From contig JAYFRN010000040.1 of assembly GCA_034925865.1 (NCBI GenBank), positions 1 to 64,000 of the forward strand: a stretch of 64,000 nt of DNA, in the 5' to 3' direction. Positions within the stretch are counted from its first letter, which is position 1. Each line of letters opens with the position of its first letter. Positions 1 through 8,407 of the stretch are shown here, one piece after another. The notes below the pieces were generated by a model. The model did not search any database and was not told the origin of the DNA. It saw nothing but the letters and a program-made list of their open reading frames with translations. This DNA comes from Oscillospiraceae bacterium (lineage in GTDB: Bacteria; Bacillota; Clostridia; Oscillospirales; SIG627). Made by a program: the position numbers and the translations under genes.

Positions 1-122
1 CTGTATCGCTATGTCTGTTATTGTCCTGAACCTGAAAAAGGTTCTTTGCGCCTTTTTTGTGTTCCTATATTGTTTGCTAATAACACATCATCTACCGCAG
101 CGAAATTTGAAATTCGTATTTG

Positions 123-141
123 TTCAGTAGACATTACATAA
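123..141. repeat. Terminal inverted repeat of a MITE-like element (left part outside window)
   Basis: This 19-base segment reads ttcagtagacattacataa. Its reverse complement differs at one base from the left end of the complete element at 4176-4369. The sequence on its window-start side does not resemble the inside of that element, so this is either the right end of a sister element that begins outside the window or a solo end. Confidence 0.5.
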
Positions 142-215
142 GCAACGCATTAGTGAAGAAATCCCTGCAGAGTATGTGTGACTCTGCAGGGTATACGCTT
201 TATATATACGAATTT

Positions 216-1324
216 TTATTTTAATAAAGCCTTAAGTTTCCCGACAGCTACCGCGTACCGTGCATCGTTTCTTATCGGTTCAAGGTCTTGTACGTCTTCT
301 ATAGCCGATAAATCCTGCGCGACACATCTCTGCATAACATCTTTTGACCCAGTAAATCCCGGACATGTCAATCGATCTACCGTAAACGAAGTGTGTTTGA
401 ACTTGCTCTGTGTATAATACTTCACATAATGGTTCACTGTTTCTTCGAGATAATAAAGCGATTTATTATTGTCGTCTCCTGAATATTGATTCGTAAGCAC
501 ATTGCAAATAGCGGCTACCCAACGCTCGTCATCTCCATAATCGCTGTCGGGATAAAGCAGCTTGAATAAACCCAAAGCAAACTCGCATATTTTCGCGGTA
601 TAACTTTTCGGTAAGCAGTCGCACGGATTGCCGATACCCGCAACGCCGTACAAATCCTGTATAAAGATACTGTAGATCGTCCTGATAAATTCAACTATAC
701 AATTCTGTCGGTATTTCAAGCGTTCTTCACCGAATAAGCAACGTCCATATAATATTTCCTTGCTATATATATAGGAAGGCATCATATCTGCGTATTTCTT
801 GGCGTTTTCTATGTCTTTTTTCATTACACAGGCGTTGCATAAGGTATATATGGCTCCGGAGCGGATCTGAGCGTCCGTACTCTCCGCAAGCAGACGTTCG
901 CCGATTTGCACGATTTCCTCGAAATTGTCGCTCGGCATCCAAGACGGATAATTGAGCGCGTCCATCAAATAACATAAAACGGTATGATTGTTCGGAAACT
1001 CCTTCTGTGCCTCACGCCACAATGTAATTTTTTTCTTGCCTGTTCGCTTTTGTCCTTTTCTTTTACCCAAATGTCTTCGTTTTTTGCAATATATTCGTTA
1101 ACACGCTCGTTTTTCTTCATTTCGTTCATGCCGAACAAGTCGTCAAGTGTTACGTCGTAATATGATGCGATTCTAGGTATAAGCTCAATATCGGGATAAC
1201 ATTCACCACGCTCCCATTTACTGACCGCCGCGCTGCTAACGTTTAAAAATTCCGCCAAATCATCTTGTGTGTCATTTTTCTTCCTGCGCAATTGTTTCAA
1301 GTTTTCACATATAGTTATATTCAC
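216..1324 (-). pseudogene. XRE-family transcriptional regulator with long helical C-terminal domain, split by a -1 frameshift
   Basis: The reading frame starting with GTG at 1324 encodes an XRE/Cro-type helix-turn-helix of about 65 residues (NLKQLRRKKNDTQDDLAEFL, then VSKWERGECYPD). It then runs out of frame near residue 100. The downstream frame, ending at 216, continues with a TPR-like helical domain (WREAQKEFPNNHTVLCYLM) that members of this Clostridia regulator family normally carry in one protein of about 370 residues. The two frames meet at a run of seven A on the coding strand (plus-strand T run 1028-1034). The shift needed is -1, and the upstream frame reads AGA AAA AAA there, so the A_AAA_AAA heptamer sits in canonical slippery register. 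A GGAGGT Shine-Dalgarno (1331-1336) lies 6 bases before the GTG. A sequencing or replication slip is the simplest explanation; recoding is possible. The ligand and target are unknown. Confidence 0.7.
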
Positions 1325-1383
1325 AACAATACCTCCAACTTTTCAGATATGTAATTTTTATTACGATTGCAACCGTTGTATAT

Positions 1384-1412
1384 ATTATATTTTTTGTTAT
1401 TTAATTTGTCAA
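1384..1412 (-). promoter_or_regulatory. Sigma-A type promoter of the XRE regulator
   Basis: On the minus strand TTGACA (1412-1407) is followed after exactly 17 bases by TATAAT (1389-1384). Both hexamers are perfect consensus. It lies 60 bases upstream of the GTG start at 1324. The AT-rich leader between them could hold an autoregulatory operator, but no clear dyad was found. Confidence 0.7.
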
Positions 1413-1507
1413 CGGCGGCATTGTTGAGTATAGTTCTGAAAATGAACCACAGGTTGAATTCAAATATTATTATAGATTGTTAAAAAAAGGTGAGTTGATA
1501 ATATAAA

Positions 1508-1777
1508 GAAATTCCGATTACATCAGTTGACACGTCATATAAAATGTATTATTATAATAACAATGGGAATATTATCCGTTGGACGAAATTAGATGGCGCT
1601 GATGTGGTAAATTCTCACATCAGGAGCTAATTTGATTCCGATATTCCATTATGTAATCTCAATGAGCTTGATCGTAATATTAATTTCAACGGGGGATCAC
1701 AGCTTCTTAGAAAAAACTTTAAATTTCAATTGTGTATCCGAATCGTGATGCTGTTTAATTTATTAAGTACAGGCTGA
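1508..1777 (+). pseudogene. Decayed coding fragment with a YYYNNNGN motif
   Basis: One continuous frame encodes EIPITSVDTSYKMYYYNNNG and onward, with an in-frame TAA at 1628-1630. It stays open in the same frame to a TGA at 1775-1777, only 7 bases before the next gene. There is no usable start codon; a stop codon lies three codons upstream. A close relative of the first 35 residues occurs at 63897-64000, which supports past coding status. The YYYxNNGN stretch resembles the YD repeats of RHS-type proteins, but this assignment is inference. An in-frame short piece just upstream (about 1433-1497) may be a further remnant. Confidence 0.5.
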
Positions 1778-1784
1778 GGTGCTT

Positions 1785-2702
1785 ATGAAAACGATCCGAA
1801 AGACTTTGATGGCTATTCTAATAATGGCTATTCTAGCTGCCACTATTTTATTTCTTACTGCCTGCAATAGAAATCCTGAGAAGATTACTGCAGATCAGGC
1901 AACCGAACGTGTACAAGCTTACTTCAAAAGCTCGCATAATTTAAACGTAACAGTGAAAAGCGTATCATATGAGCAAGTCGGTGAGCATGAATATCTCAAC
2001 ATTGTTACAGTCTCCTATGGAGAAGCAGAATATAAGCTCATTCTGAATAAAAACAATGAACCAATATCTGACAATGTATCTGCATTAGAAACGATAAAAA
2101 GTATAGATATTTCTTCAATTGACAACAAAATTAGGCAACTTGGATTTAAACGAGATGGGTACTATGATCTGAGAACAGACGTTTCATACCAAAATTTTAG
2201 ATACAGCGTTTGTTTCTCTGTTATTTCTGAAGACTGTCCAAGTAAGGATTCAAAAGATGTGATATATTCATTACTCGGACAATTAAAAAATGAAGGTATC
2301 GAAGAATTTTTTATTAATATTAGCTCTCCGAACTTTTTAATTCCGAAAATTGAGTGTGGGTATGGAGAACATGGCATATGGCTTACTGGCATTGGGATCG
2401 ATACTGATGTTGACTCAGCAAGTTTCGAAAAACAATACTATAAATTCGTTGACCAAATATATTGGGATGAACAAAAATATGACGAAATAATACTTCAATT
2501 AACTCAATTGGGATATGAAAACGCATGCTTCTTTATTTATAGATGGTATAGTGGAAACACTTTAGAAATTGTACTTTACTGTGAATCCGATAATAGTCTT
2601 TCCGATGAGCCTGCTATTACCCTGCTTGAGGAAATGGATGATAGCTATTTCAAAGTAGGAGATAGCGAAATCAAATACACCTTGAGACATATCTACAAGT
2701 AA
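1785..2702 (+). CDS. Hypothetical secreted lipoprotein
   Basis: The product is about 305 residues with a type II signal peptide: a basic start (MKTIRKTL), a hydrophobic stretch, and a lipobox ending in LTAC. It should be lipid-anchored on the outer face of the membrane. The rest shows no domain I recognise; it is mixed alpha/beta in character with several acidic and aromatic stretches. I prefer the ATG at 1785 over the in-frame GTG at 1779 because GAGG at 1776-1779 then sits 5 bases upstream. It directly follows the decayed fragment at 1508-1777, so the two may once have formed an operon. Confidence 0.7.
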   Translation: MKTIRKTLMAILIMAILAATILFLTACNRNPEKITADQATERVQAYFKSSHNLNVTVKSVSYEQVGEHEYLNIVTVSYGEAEYKLILNKNNEPISDNVSALETIKSIDISSIDNKIRQLGFKRDGYYDLRTDVSYQNFRYSVCFSVISEDCPSKDSKDVIYSLLGQLKNEGIEEFFINISSPNFLIPKIECGYGEHGIWLTGIGIDTDVDSASFEKQYYKFVDQIYWDEQKYDEIILQLTQLGYENACFFIYRWYSGNTLEIVLYCESDNSLSDEPAITLLEEMDDSYFKVGDSEIKYTLRHIYK

Positions 2703-3197
2703 TACTGAGGAAAGGTAAAAAACATAATCATAAAGATCCGACCCTTTATTCTGCTTTGCCAGGCTCTGCAGATGACTGCATGGCAATTGATTGCTGCCCG
2801 GTACAGGTAATTTCTTTTTCTGACAAAGAAAAATAATAGTTGGACAAAAATATGAATGAGATGTAAAAGAACAACCACGAGACTCTATGCATGAAGACCG
2901 AGATGCCGTTGAAAATATATGGCTCCTCGGCCTTCGACTGATAAAACAGATGGCAAAAATCCGAAGGTGTCACTGGACAAGTGAAAACATTTTATCAGAT
3001 GGCTTGGGTACAGCAGATGAACAATACTCGTAATAGAGCGACGAAAATTGTAAATACGGAACTAATTTTGTTTGAAATACTGTACACCGGATAGTCCCAC
3101 AAGATATTATATCCTGCGGGACTTATTAATTATATTTCAATATATAAGTATTATCAACTAAAATATGCTGCTCCTGCGTTCTTGCATTTTTAAATAC
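2703..3197. other. Intergenic region without a supported gene
   Basis: Short open frames exist on both strands, but none has a ribosome binding site or a recognisable product. A weak hairpin with a 5-bp gtccc/gggac stem lies near 3092-3120. The sequence has the look of decayed coding DNA, but I could not identify a parent gene. Confidence 0.4.
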
Positions 3198-3953
3198 TTA
3201 CTTCATACCAAAAGCTTTTAAAATCTCTATCGGCAGCGGGAACAAAATTGTGGAATTTTGCTCAACTGCAATTTCGGTCAGAGTCTGAAGATATCTGAGC
3301 TGAAGTGCAGTCGGCTCAATTGCGATGACTTTAGCTGCTTCCAGCAGTTTTTGGGATGCTTGAAACTCACCTTCCGCGGCTGTAACCTTTGCACGTCTTT
3401 CCCTTTCGGCTTCTGCCTGTTTTGCCATGGCACGTTTCATTGTATCAGGTATCTGAATGCTTTTGATTTCAACAGCAATAATCTTGATTCCCCATTCGTC
3501 GGTAAGTTCATCAAGTAATTTTCTTAGAAGTTCAACTAAATTTTCATTTTTACTGAGAATTTCGTCAAGCTCGTGCTGCCCTAAAACTGAGCGAAAAGAA
3601 GTTTGCCCTAAAAGCGTAGTGCTTCTTTCAAAATCTACAACCTTTGTCAAAGCAAAGACAGGATTCTGTACATTATAATAAACTACAGCGTCAACCAAAA
3701 TCGAAATGTTATCCTTTGTTATTACCTCCTGTTGAGGTACATCAATGGTGCGTGTCCTAAGGTCAACTTTGTGTATGACATCTATTCCGAAAGGAAATCT
3801 CATACGAATGCCCGGTTCTTTTACTCCAACAACCTTTCCAAAGCGGAAAACCACTCCCCTCTCAACCTGATTAATAATAATAATTGATGAAAGAAGAAGC
3901 CACAAAGCAATAAATGCAGTAATAACTAAAGCGACAATAGCAAAAGTATCCAT
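3198..3953 (-). CDS. Slipin / stomatin-like SPFH (band 7) membrane protein
   Basis: The 251-residue protein has one N-terminal membrane segment (residues about 5-28), then the SPFH signature VERGVVFRFGKVVGVKEPG and the slipin-type TRTIDVPQQEVITKDN. Next comes a helical stretch rich in Ala, Glu and Arg (about residues 180-215, MAKQAEAERERRAKV) that drives oligomerisation in this family. Slipins form ring-like scaffolds in membrane microdomains, often with an NfeD protein or a protease. No such partner is adjacent here. The length matches the family. AAAGGAG lies about 8 bases upstream of the ATG. The gene appears monocistronic. Confidence 0.9.
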   Translation of the reverse strand: MDTFAIVALVITAFIALWLLLSSIIIINQVERGVVFRFGKVVGVKEPGIRMRFPFGIDVIHKVDLRTRTIDVPQQEVITKDNISILVDAVVYYNVQNPVFALTKVVDFERSTTLLGQTSFRSVLGQHELDEILSKNENLVELLRKLLDELTDEWGIKIIAVEIKSIQIPDTMKRAMAKQAEAERERRAKVTAAEGEFQASQKLLEAAKVIAIEPTALQLRYLQTLTEIAVEQNSTILFPLPIEILKAFGMK

Positions 3954-4175
3954 AATATATTCTCCTTTTAGATTTATTCTTACTATTATAATATCAATAT
4001 TAATGATAAATTACAATACAAATATAAAAAACTTTTATATTTGCGATTATCCACTTATTAAAAGCCACAATTAAAAGAATATTAAACGGTATTATGTGAT
4101 GGAGAGAAGAACGTGTAGCAGTTAATTCAAACTCCCAATCCTCTACCACCCTTTTTTAATGCTTATGGCTTCCTA

Positions 4176-4369
4176 TTATATAATGTCTACTGAATAATGC
4201 CGTTTTCGAACGGCACAGGTTTTGGCAGTAGAAAACCCGCCAAAACCCTCCAAAATCATTGATTTTGGAGTTCAGCATTCATTGATTGCCTTGCTCCTGA
4301 TCAATCATTGTTTTCATCTTTTCCTTACTGCCGTATGTGTTTCATGATTGTTCAGCAGACATTATATAA
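4176..4369. mobile_element. MITE-like element, 194 bp, 19-bp terminal inverted repeats
   Basis: The left end (4176-4194) reads ttatataatgtctactgaa. The reverse complement of the right end (4351-4369) matches it at 18 of 19 positions. The interior has no ORF of transposase size and contains its own short dyads, such as ccaaaaccctccaaaatc next to its partial complement. A further copy of the terminal sequence lies at 123-141, and a 13-base match lies near 44448-44460. No transposase sharing these ends is in the window. A target-site duplication is not evident. Confidence 0.6.
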
Positions 4370-4450
4370 ATAATCTCCACTCGACAAATTCCAATTTGCT
4401 GCTCTGTCGCAAAAATAAATAATTTTCGTTGCGATTTCTGTACATAGTAA

Positions 4451-4490
4451 ATAATCACCGCAACTCTGGTATCAATATTGCGGTGATTAT
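4451..4490. repeat. Perfect 13-bp inverted repeat
   Basis: ataatcaccgcaa at 4451-4463 is exactly complementary to 4478-4490, with a 14-base loop. It has no strong U-tract on either strand and is over 140 bases from the end of the acetyltransferase gene. It may be a weak terminator, a protein-binding dyad or a mobile-element end. Confidence 0.4.
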
Positions 4491-4533
4491 ATGTCGAATG
4501 CTGATAATTATGATACAGTGTGCATTTTCGATG

Positions 4534-4571
4534 ATAAATTGTTAGCGAGGGTATAAATTGTTAACGAGGGT
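4534..4571. repeat. Two tandem 19-bp direct repeats
   Basis: ataaattgttagcgagggt at 4534-4552 is followed immediately by a second copy with one change at 4553-4571. The arrangement resembles paired protein-binding iterons. It lies downstream of the minus-strand acetyltransferase, so its role is unclear. Confidence 0.4.
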
Positions 4572-4632
4572 TTATGGTCAACAATTCGCGCGATGAGGAG
4601 ATGCATTGTTCAGGGGCAAATGAAGAGTATGC

Positions 4633-5133
4633 TTATTTGGTAGGGTAGTATCTGTAATATTTGAAGTCGTATTTTTTATCTTTAATGTGAACTAATAAAT
4701 TTTTAACGCTAATAAATTGAAAGCCACAACGTTCCAAAACTTTTTGAGATTTAATATTATCTATACCGGCAGTTGCGATAAGATATGGTATTTTATAATG
4801 TTCAAATACCCAGTCGATTACTGCCTTTGTAGCTTCAGTCGCAAATCCTTTGCCTCTACTTTCTGGAAGCAGTGCATAGAATATTTCAGGTTCGTGCAAA
4901 TCGTCATGTCTGCCTGCACCAACAGTGCCAAGTAAAACCCCTGTTGTTTTGTCAAACATGCCAAAACAAATTATGCTATTTTGAATGTCCATTTCTGCAT
5001 ATTGTGAGATAAACCAGTTTAAAAATTCTTTTGGTCCCATAAAAGAAAGCATAGCATCATTTAGGGTTCTTTCATATTCTGGCAAATCAGTTTCAACTAA
5101 TTTTCTAATAATTAATCGCTCTGTTTCAATCAT
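4633..5133 (-). CDS. GNAT family N-acetyltransferase (RimJ/RimL type)
   Basis: The 166-residue protein opens with METERL-like residues (MIETERLIIRKLVETDLPEY), typical of the RimJ/RimL branch. It carries the acetyl-CoA pyrophosphate-binding motif RGKGFATEA in the middle, followed by the NIKSQKVLERCGF segment common to the family. The substrate, an N-terminal amine of a protein or a small molecule, cannot be told from the sequence. A GGGGT element precedes the ATG by about 8 bases. The gene lies just downstream of tRNA-Ser on the same strand and could be read from the tRNA promoter. Confidence 0.88.
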   Translation of the reverse strand: MIETERLIIRKLVETDLPEYERTLNDAMLSFMGPKEFLNWFISQYAEMDIQNSIICFGMFDKTTGVLLGTVGAGRHDDLHEPEIFYALLPESRGKGFATEATKAVIDWVFEHYKIPYLIATAGIDNIKSQKVLERCGFQFISVKNLLVHIKDKKYDFKYYRYYPTK

Positions 5134-5240
5134 TACTTGTTACCCCGCAATCCCCGCGCAATATATAAATAATTTTCATTGATATAATTCACAAAAGCAA
5201 AGAACATCAGCTCTTGTATCAAAGCTGATGCTCTTATATA

Positions 5241-5330
5241 TGGCGGAGAGAGAGGGATTCGAACCCTCGGTACATTGCTGTACACCTGATTTCGAGTCAG
5301 GGCCGTTATAACCACTTCGATATCTCTCCG
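5241..5330 (-). tRNA. tRNA-Ser (anticodon CGA)
   Basis: The minus strand folds into a class II tRNA of 90 bases. The acceptor stem is CGGAGAGA paired with TCTCTCCG, and the CCA end is encoded. The anticodon loop is CTCGAAA between GACT and ATC, and a long variable arm (about gtgtacagcaatgtac) and the T-loop GGTTCGAATCC are present. The CGA anticodon reads UCG serine codons. A 29-base copy of its D-arm to anticodon region lies 170 bases upstream at 5500-5528. Confidence 0.95.
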
Positions 5331-5499
5331 TATATGTCAACTCCGGATTTTCGGAGAAAACAACTATTTAATTTTATTAGAAATTTGCTTAGAAAAGAGA
5401 TATTTGCTGATTTGTCGGTTTTGCTATTTGCTCAGTTTATCTCGCGTTTGCTCGCAAATGCTCGTTTTTACGCGACTGTTGATTCCGGAACGGTCGGTA

Positions 5500-5528
5500 G
5501 ATTTCGAGTCAGGGCCGTTATGACCACT
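5500..5528 (-). pseudogene. Partial duplicate of tRNA-Ser(CGA)
   Basis: These 29 bases match tRNA-Ser positions 5288-5316 with one change. They cover the D-stem side and the whole anticodon loop. The flanks do not make an acceptor or T-arm, so it cannot fold as a functional tRNA. It is either a decayed second tRNA-Ser or a trace of recombination at the tRNA locus. Confidence 0.65.
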
Positions 5529-5696
5529 ATAAACTCAACCATATTAAATAAAATCTGTTCTGCATTATGAAAAGCAAAACAACTCCGAAACGAGTGAATT
5601 ATAACATACTAAACAATGTTTGTCAATGTTTTTTGAATGTAATTTCACAGCATAAAAATTGCAAGTTTAATTGTCGCAGTTTTTTATCAGTTAAGA

Positions 5697-5812
5697 TTAT
5701 TAACTCGGCACTAAATAATTCCTCTTAAAGAGAGAAAAGGTTCTGGTATATGGGCTTTTCTCATGTAAAAACAAGAATTATCTAATGTTATTTTAATAAG
5801 TGAGGAATATGT
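5697..5812. repeat. Dispersed hairpin repeat, copy 1 (degraded right end)
   Basis: It starts with the family end ttattaactcggcacta. It holds the core hairpin cttaaagagagaaaagg...tatgggcttttctca (about 5731-5764), in the reverse orientation to the copy at 56233. The right half is degraded to taatgttattttaataag. It lies in the leader of the ABC exporter operon. Confidence 0.65.
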
Positions 5813-5957
5813 TTAAGCTGACACCATCAACTTTATTTATACTAGCTTGCCGGATTACTGTGTATATATTAATATTAAATATTGCAATATCAAAGAATTT
5901 ATTGTAAAATTGTATTCAGCTTATTCTTAAACATAAGAAATTGAGGTGTATCATAAA

Positions 5958-6869
5958 TTGAATATTATTGAGGTTAAAGGATTAAAAAAAAGCTACGGCT
6001 CCGTTAATGCGGTGCGGGAGTTAACCTTTGGAGTTGAACAGGGCAGCCTTTTCGCTTTTCTCGGGCCGAACGGAGCCGGGAAATCCACAACCATCGATAT
6101 CCTATGTACATTGTTGAAGCCCGACGAGGGCGAAGTTAATATTAATGGATACAGGTTGGGGATTGATGACGGGAAAATACGCTCATCGATCGGAGTAGTA
6201 TTTCAAGAAAGTTTACTGGATAAGCTGTTATCTGTAAAAGAGAATTTGTTCACGCGGGGCGGTTTTTACGGTTTATCATCAAGTCAGCTCCGTGAAAGAG
6301 TGAATAAAGCTGCTGCCGCTTCAGATGTGACAGAATTTATTGACCACAGGTATGGAAAGCTGTCAGGGGGACAGCGGCGAAGAGCGGACATTGCGCGTGC
6401 TCTTATAAACAGCCCAAAGATTCTTTTTTTAGACGAGCCAACAACCGGATTAGATCCGCAAACAAGAAAAAGCGTTTGGAATACCATCCGTCAGCTTCAA
6501 AAGAAGGAAGGTGTAACTGTATTTTTGACTACTCATTATATGGAAGAAGCAGAAGTGGCGGATTATGTTGTTATAATAAATGAAGGGGTGATTTCGGCGC
6601 ATGGAACTCCCGTTACACTCAAGCGCAGCTATGGCAAAAATATATTGCGTCTTTATACATCTGAAAGGGAAGCGCTCTCCCGTCTTCTTGAAGGAAACAA
6701 GGAGCTTCTGTTTACGGAAGATTGCGCTGTACTTACTTTAGACGACGGCTCATTTTCCGCATTGCCTATTATCGACAAATGCAGGAATTATATAAGCGGC
6801 TTTGAGGTAATATATCCTAGCATGGATGATGTTTTTATATCAGTAACAGGCAAGGAGATAAAAGAATGA
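5958..6869 (+). CDS. ABC exporter ATP-binding protein (ABC-2/DrrA type)
   Basis: This cytoplasmic ATPase powers the permease encoded next to it. Motifs in order are Walker A GPNGAGKST, Q-loop VFQE, signature LSGGQRRRADIARAL, Walker B ILFLDEPTTGLDP and the switch histidine in TTHYMEEAE. The C-terminal 80 residues are the regulatory tail seen in DrrA/NatA-like proteins. Length is about 303 residues. I prefer the TTG start at 5958 over GTG 5946 because GAGGTG (5943-5948) then lies 9 bases upstream. The stop overlaps the permease start by 4 bases (ATGA). The exported substrate, perhaps a drug, antibiotic or ion, cannot be inferred. Confidence 0.93.
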   Translation: MNIIEVKGLKKSYGSVNAVRELTFGVEQGSLFAFLGPNGAGKSTTIDILCTLLKPDEGEVNINGYRLGIDDGKIRSSIGVVFQESLLDKLLSVKENLFTRGGFYGLSSSQLRERVNKAAAASDVTEFIDHRYGKLSGGQRRRADIARALINSPKILFLDEPTTGLDPQTRKSVWNTIRQLQKKEGVTVFLTTHYMEEAEVADYVVIINEGVISAHGTPVTLKRSYGKNILRLYTSEREALSRLLEGNKELLFTEDCAVLTLDDGSFSALPIIDKCRNYISGFEVIYPSMDDVFISVTGKEIKE

Positions 6870-7711
6870 TACAGATAACAATCAGAAATTTAAAGCTGTT
6901 CTTCCGTGATAAAACCGCTGTTTTTTTCTCTTTGCTTGGTGTAATTATTATAATCGGTTTATATGCGTTGTTTCTGGGAGATATAGTAACCAGCGGGATG
7001 AATGATTTACCCGATGTCCGCTTTTTAATGGACAGCTGGATTATGTCCGGCGTGCTTGCGGTAACATCAATTACAACGACGATGGGCGCGTTTGGCATTA
7101 TGATCGAAGACCGGTACAACAAGCTCATAAAGGATTTTACTTCATCCCCTGTATCGAGAGCATCTCTTGCGGGAGGATACATACTTAGCGCGTATGTTAT
7201 CGGCGTAATATTAAGTATAATTACATTGGTACTTTTTCAAATATATATCGGTCGTTTTTTATCTTTGGCAGTACTTATTAAGGTGTTAGGCCTTATATTG
7301 CTGTCTGTTCTTGCGAGCAGCTCCATGGTGTTTTTCTTGACTTGCTTTATTAAAAGCCAGAATGCCTTCGGCACAGCAAGTACGATTTTAGGAACGCTTA
7401 TAGGCTTCATGACGGGAATTTATATCCCAATTGGTCAGCTGCCCGAAGCTGTTCAGACTGTAATACGATTTTTTCCTGTTTCACATGCCGCTGTGCTTTT
7501 CCGTAAGATCATTCTTGAAGAACCAATTTATAATTCTTTCAAAAACGCACCTGTTGAATACAAGAACAATTTCATAGATATAATGGGAATTAACTTTAAA
7601 TACGGTGATTACAGTTTTCCCGCTGTCGGAAGTATTATCGTGCTTGCCGCAACCGCCATATTGTTTTATACTCTCTCAATATGGATTCTATCCAGAAAGA
7701 GTAAACGATAA
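6866..7711 (+). CDS. ABC-2 type transporter permease
   Basis: The 281-residue integral membrane protein has about six hydrophobic segments. They include AVFFSLLGVIIIIGLYALFL near the N-terminus and SFPAVGSIIVLAATAILFYT at the C-terminus. A large extracytoplasmic loop follows the first segment, as in ABC-2 permeases such as DrrB or YadH. Translation is coupled to the ATPase gene by the ATGA overlap. A strong terminator follows at 7717-7750, so the exporter is a two-gene operon. Confidence 0.9.
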   Translation: MIQITIRNLKLFFRDKTAVFFSLLGVIIIIGLYALFLGDIVTSGMNDLPDVRFLMDSWIMSGVLAVTSITTTMGAFGIMIEDRYNKLIKDFTSSPVSRASLAGGYILSAYVIGVILSIITLVLFQIYIGRFLSLAVLIKVLGLILLSVLASSSMVFFLTCFIKSQNAFGTASTILGTLIGFMTGIYIPIGQLPEAVQTVIRFFPVSHAAVLFRKIILEEPIYNSFKNAPVEYKNNFIDIMGINFKYGDYSFPAVGSIIVLAATAILFYTLSIWILSRKSKR

Positions 7712-7716
7712 AATAT

Positions 7717-7750
7717 ATCAGGCAGGAACGTCATATTGTTCCTGCCTGAT
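7717..7750 (+). terminator. Rho-independent terminator of the ABC exporter operon
   Basis: atcaggcaggaac pairs perfectly with gttcctgcctgat across an 8-base loop. The following bases (taaatt) give only a weak U-tract, but the 13-bp stem sits 6 bases after the permease stop. Confidence 0.75.
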
Positions 7751-7759
7751 TAAATTGCG

Positions 7760-7934
7760 GTGTGCCCGGCATGGGCACAATCTAAAGGTTGAAAGTCCCG
7801 AACACGCCTGGTAGCGGGAAGGGTATAGCTGAACACCAATGACAACTATTGCCTTGCTGTAAAGGCGTAGACCCTGAAATGCCAGTATTGAACAGTACGC
7901 ACATTGCGTGAGAGGTCAGGGTGACCTCCTCCCC
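7760..7934 (+). mobile_element. Group II intron fragment (5' end / domain I), no reverse transcriptase
   Basis: It opens with gtgtgcccggcatgggcac and has the bacterial group II intron landmarks tctaaaggttgaaagtcccg, ggtagcggg and gaacaccaatgacaac. It then stops at gggtgacctcc without a domain IV ORF or domains V and VI. Only the 5' part of the ribozyme remains, so it cannot splice by itself. A second, different fragment with the same opening lies at 63292-63545. Confidence 0.7.
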
Positions 7935-7936
7935 AA

Positions 7937-8407
7937 TTATTTGTATTTGTTCAATATATCGTTTATAGAAAAGCTAAAAGTGGTGATTCCGATATCGCGG
8001 GAGGTTTGTTTTGCTTCAAGAAGATAAGATATCTTCTCCGTCCCGTCAGAGTATTTTAAAGTTACGATATACAGACTTTTGTTTTCGGAAATTTGGGGCT
8101 TTTTGTTGCTGAAAGACAGTAAATTCAAACAATCTTCAATTTCGGAGATTATCTTTTCATCGGTATAATTCCGAATTAAAGTATTATCTTCTGTTATTGA
8201 AATTGAAACTGTATGAATATTTTCGATTGAGTGCGATAAGTGAAAAATATCAACAAGAGGCGAAACCAGAATTGCACAAATGATTAGAAAGAACGCAGCC
8301 GCAGATGTGAAAGAGATAATTCGGCTTTTATGATATATTTTTCTTTCAAGCAGAATTTTCTCCTTTTTTTCGTAGAGCGTACGTAAATATTCATTTCTCG
8401 TCTTCAT
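7937..8407 (-). CDS. Membrane-anchored protein of the ECF sigma operon (probable anti-sigma factor)
   Basis: The 156-residue protein has a basic N-terminus of about 30 residues (MKTRNEYLRTLYEKKEKILL), one membrane segment (residues about 32-55) and an extracytoplasmic domain of about 95 residues. It overlaps the ECF sigma gene by 4 bases (ATGA), the usual genetic arrangement of a sigma factor with its membrane-bound anti-sigma factor. No zinc-binding HxxxCxxC motif is visible, so it is not a ZAS-type protein. The anti-sigma role is inferred from context only. It lacks a clear terminator; a group II intron fragment begins just beyond the stop. Confidence 0.65.
   Translation of the reverse strand: MKTRNEYLRTLYEKKEKILLERKIYHKSRIISFTSAAAFFLIICAILVSPLVDIFHLSHSIENIHTVSISITEDNTLIRNYTDEKIISEIEDCLNLLSFSNKKPQISENKSLYIVTLKYSDGTEKISYLLEAKQTSRDIGITTFSFSINDILNKYK

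Noticed and set aside
5334..5570. 78-codon frame between tRNA-Ser and its partial duplicate
   Set aside because: It runs through the tRNA duplicate and lacks a ribosome binding site.
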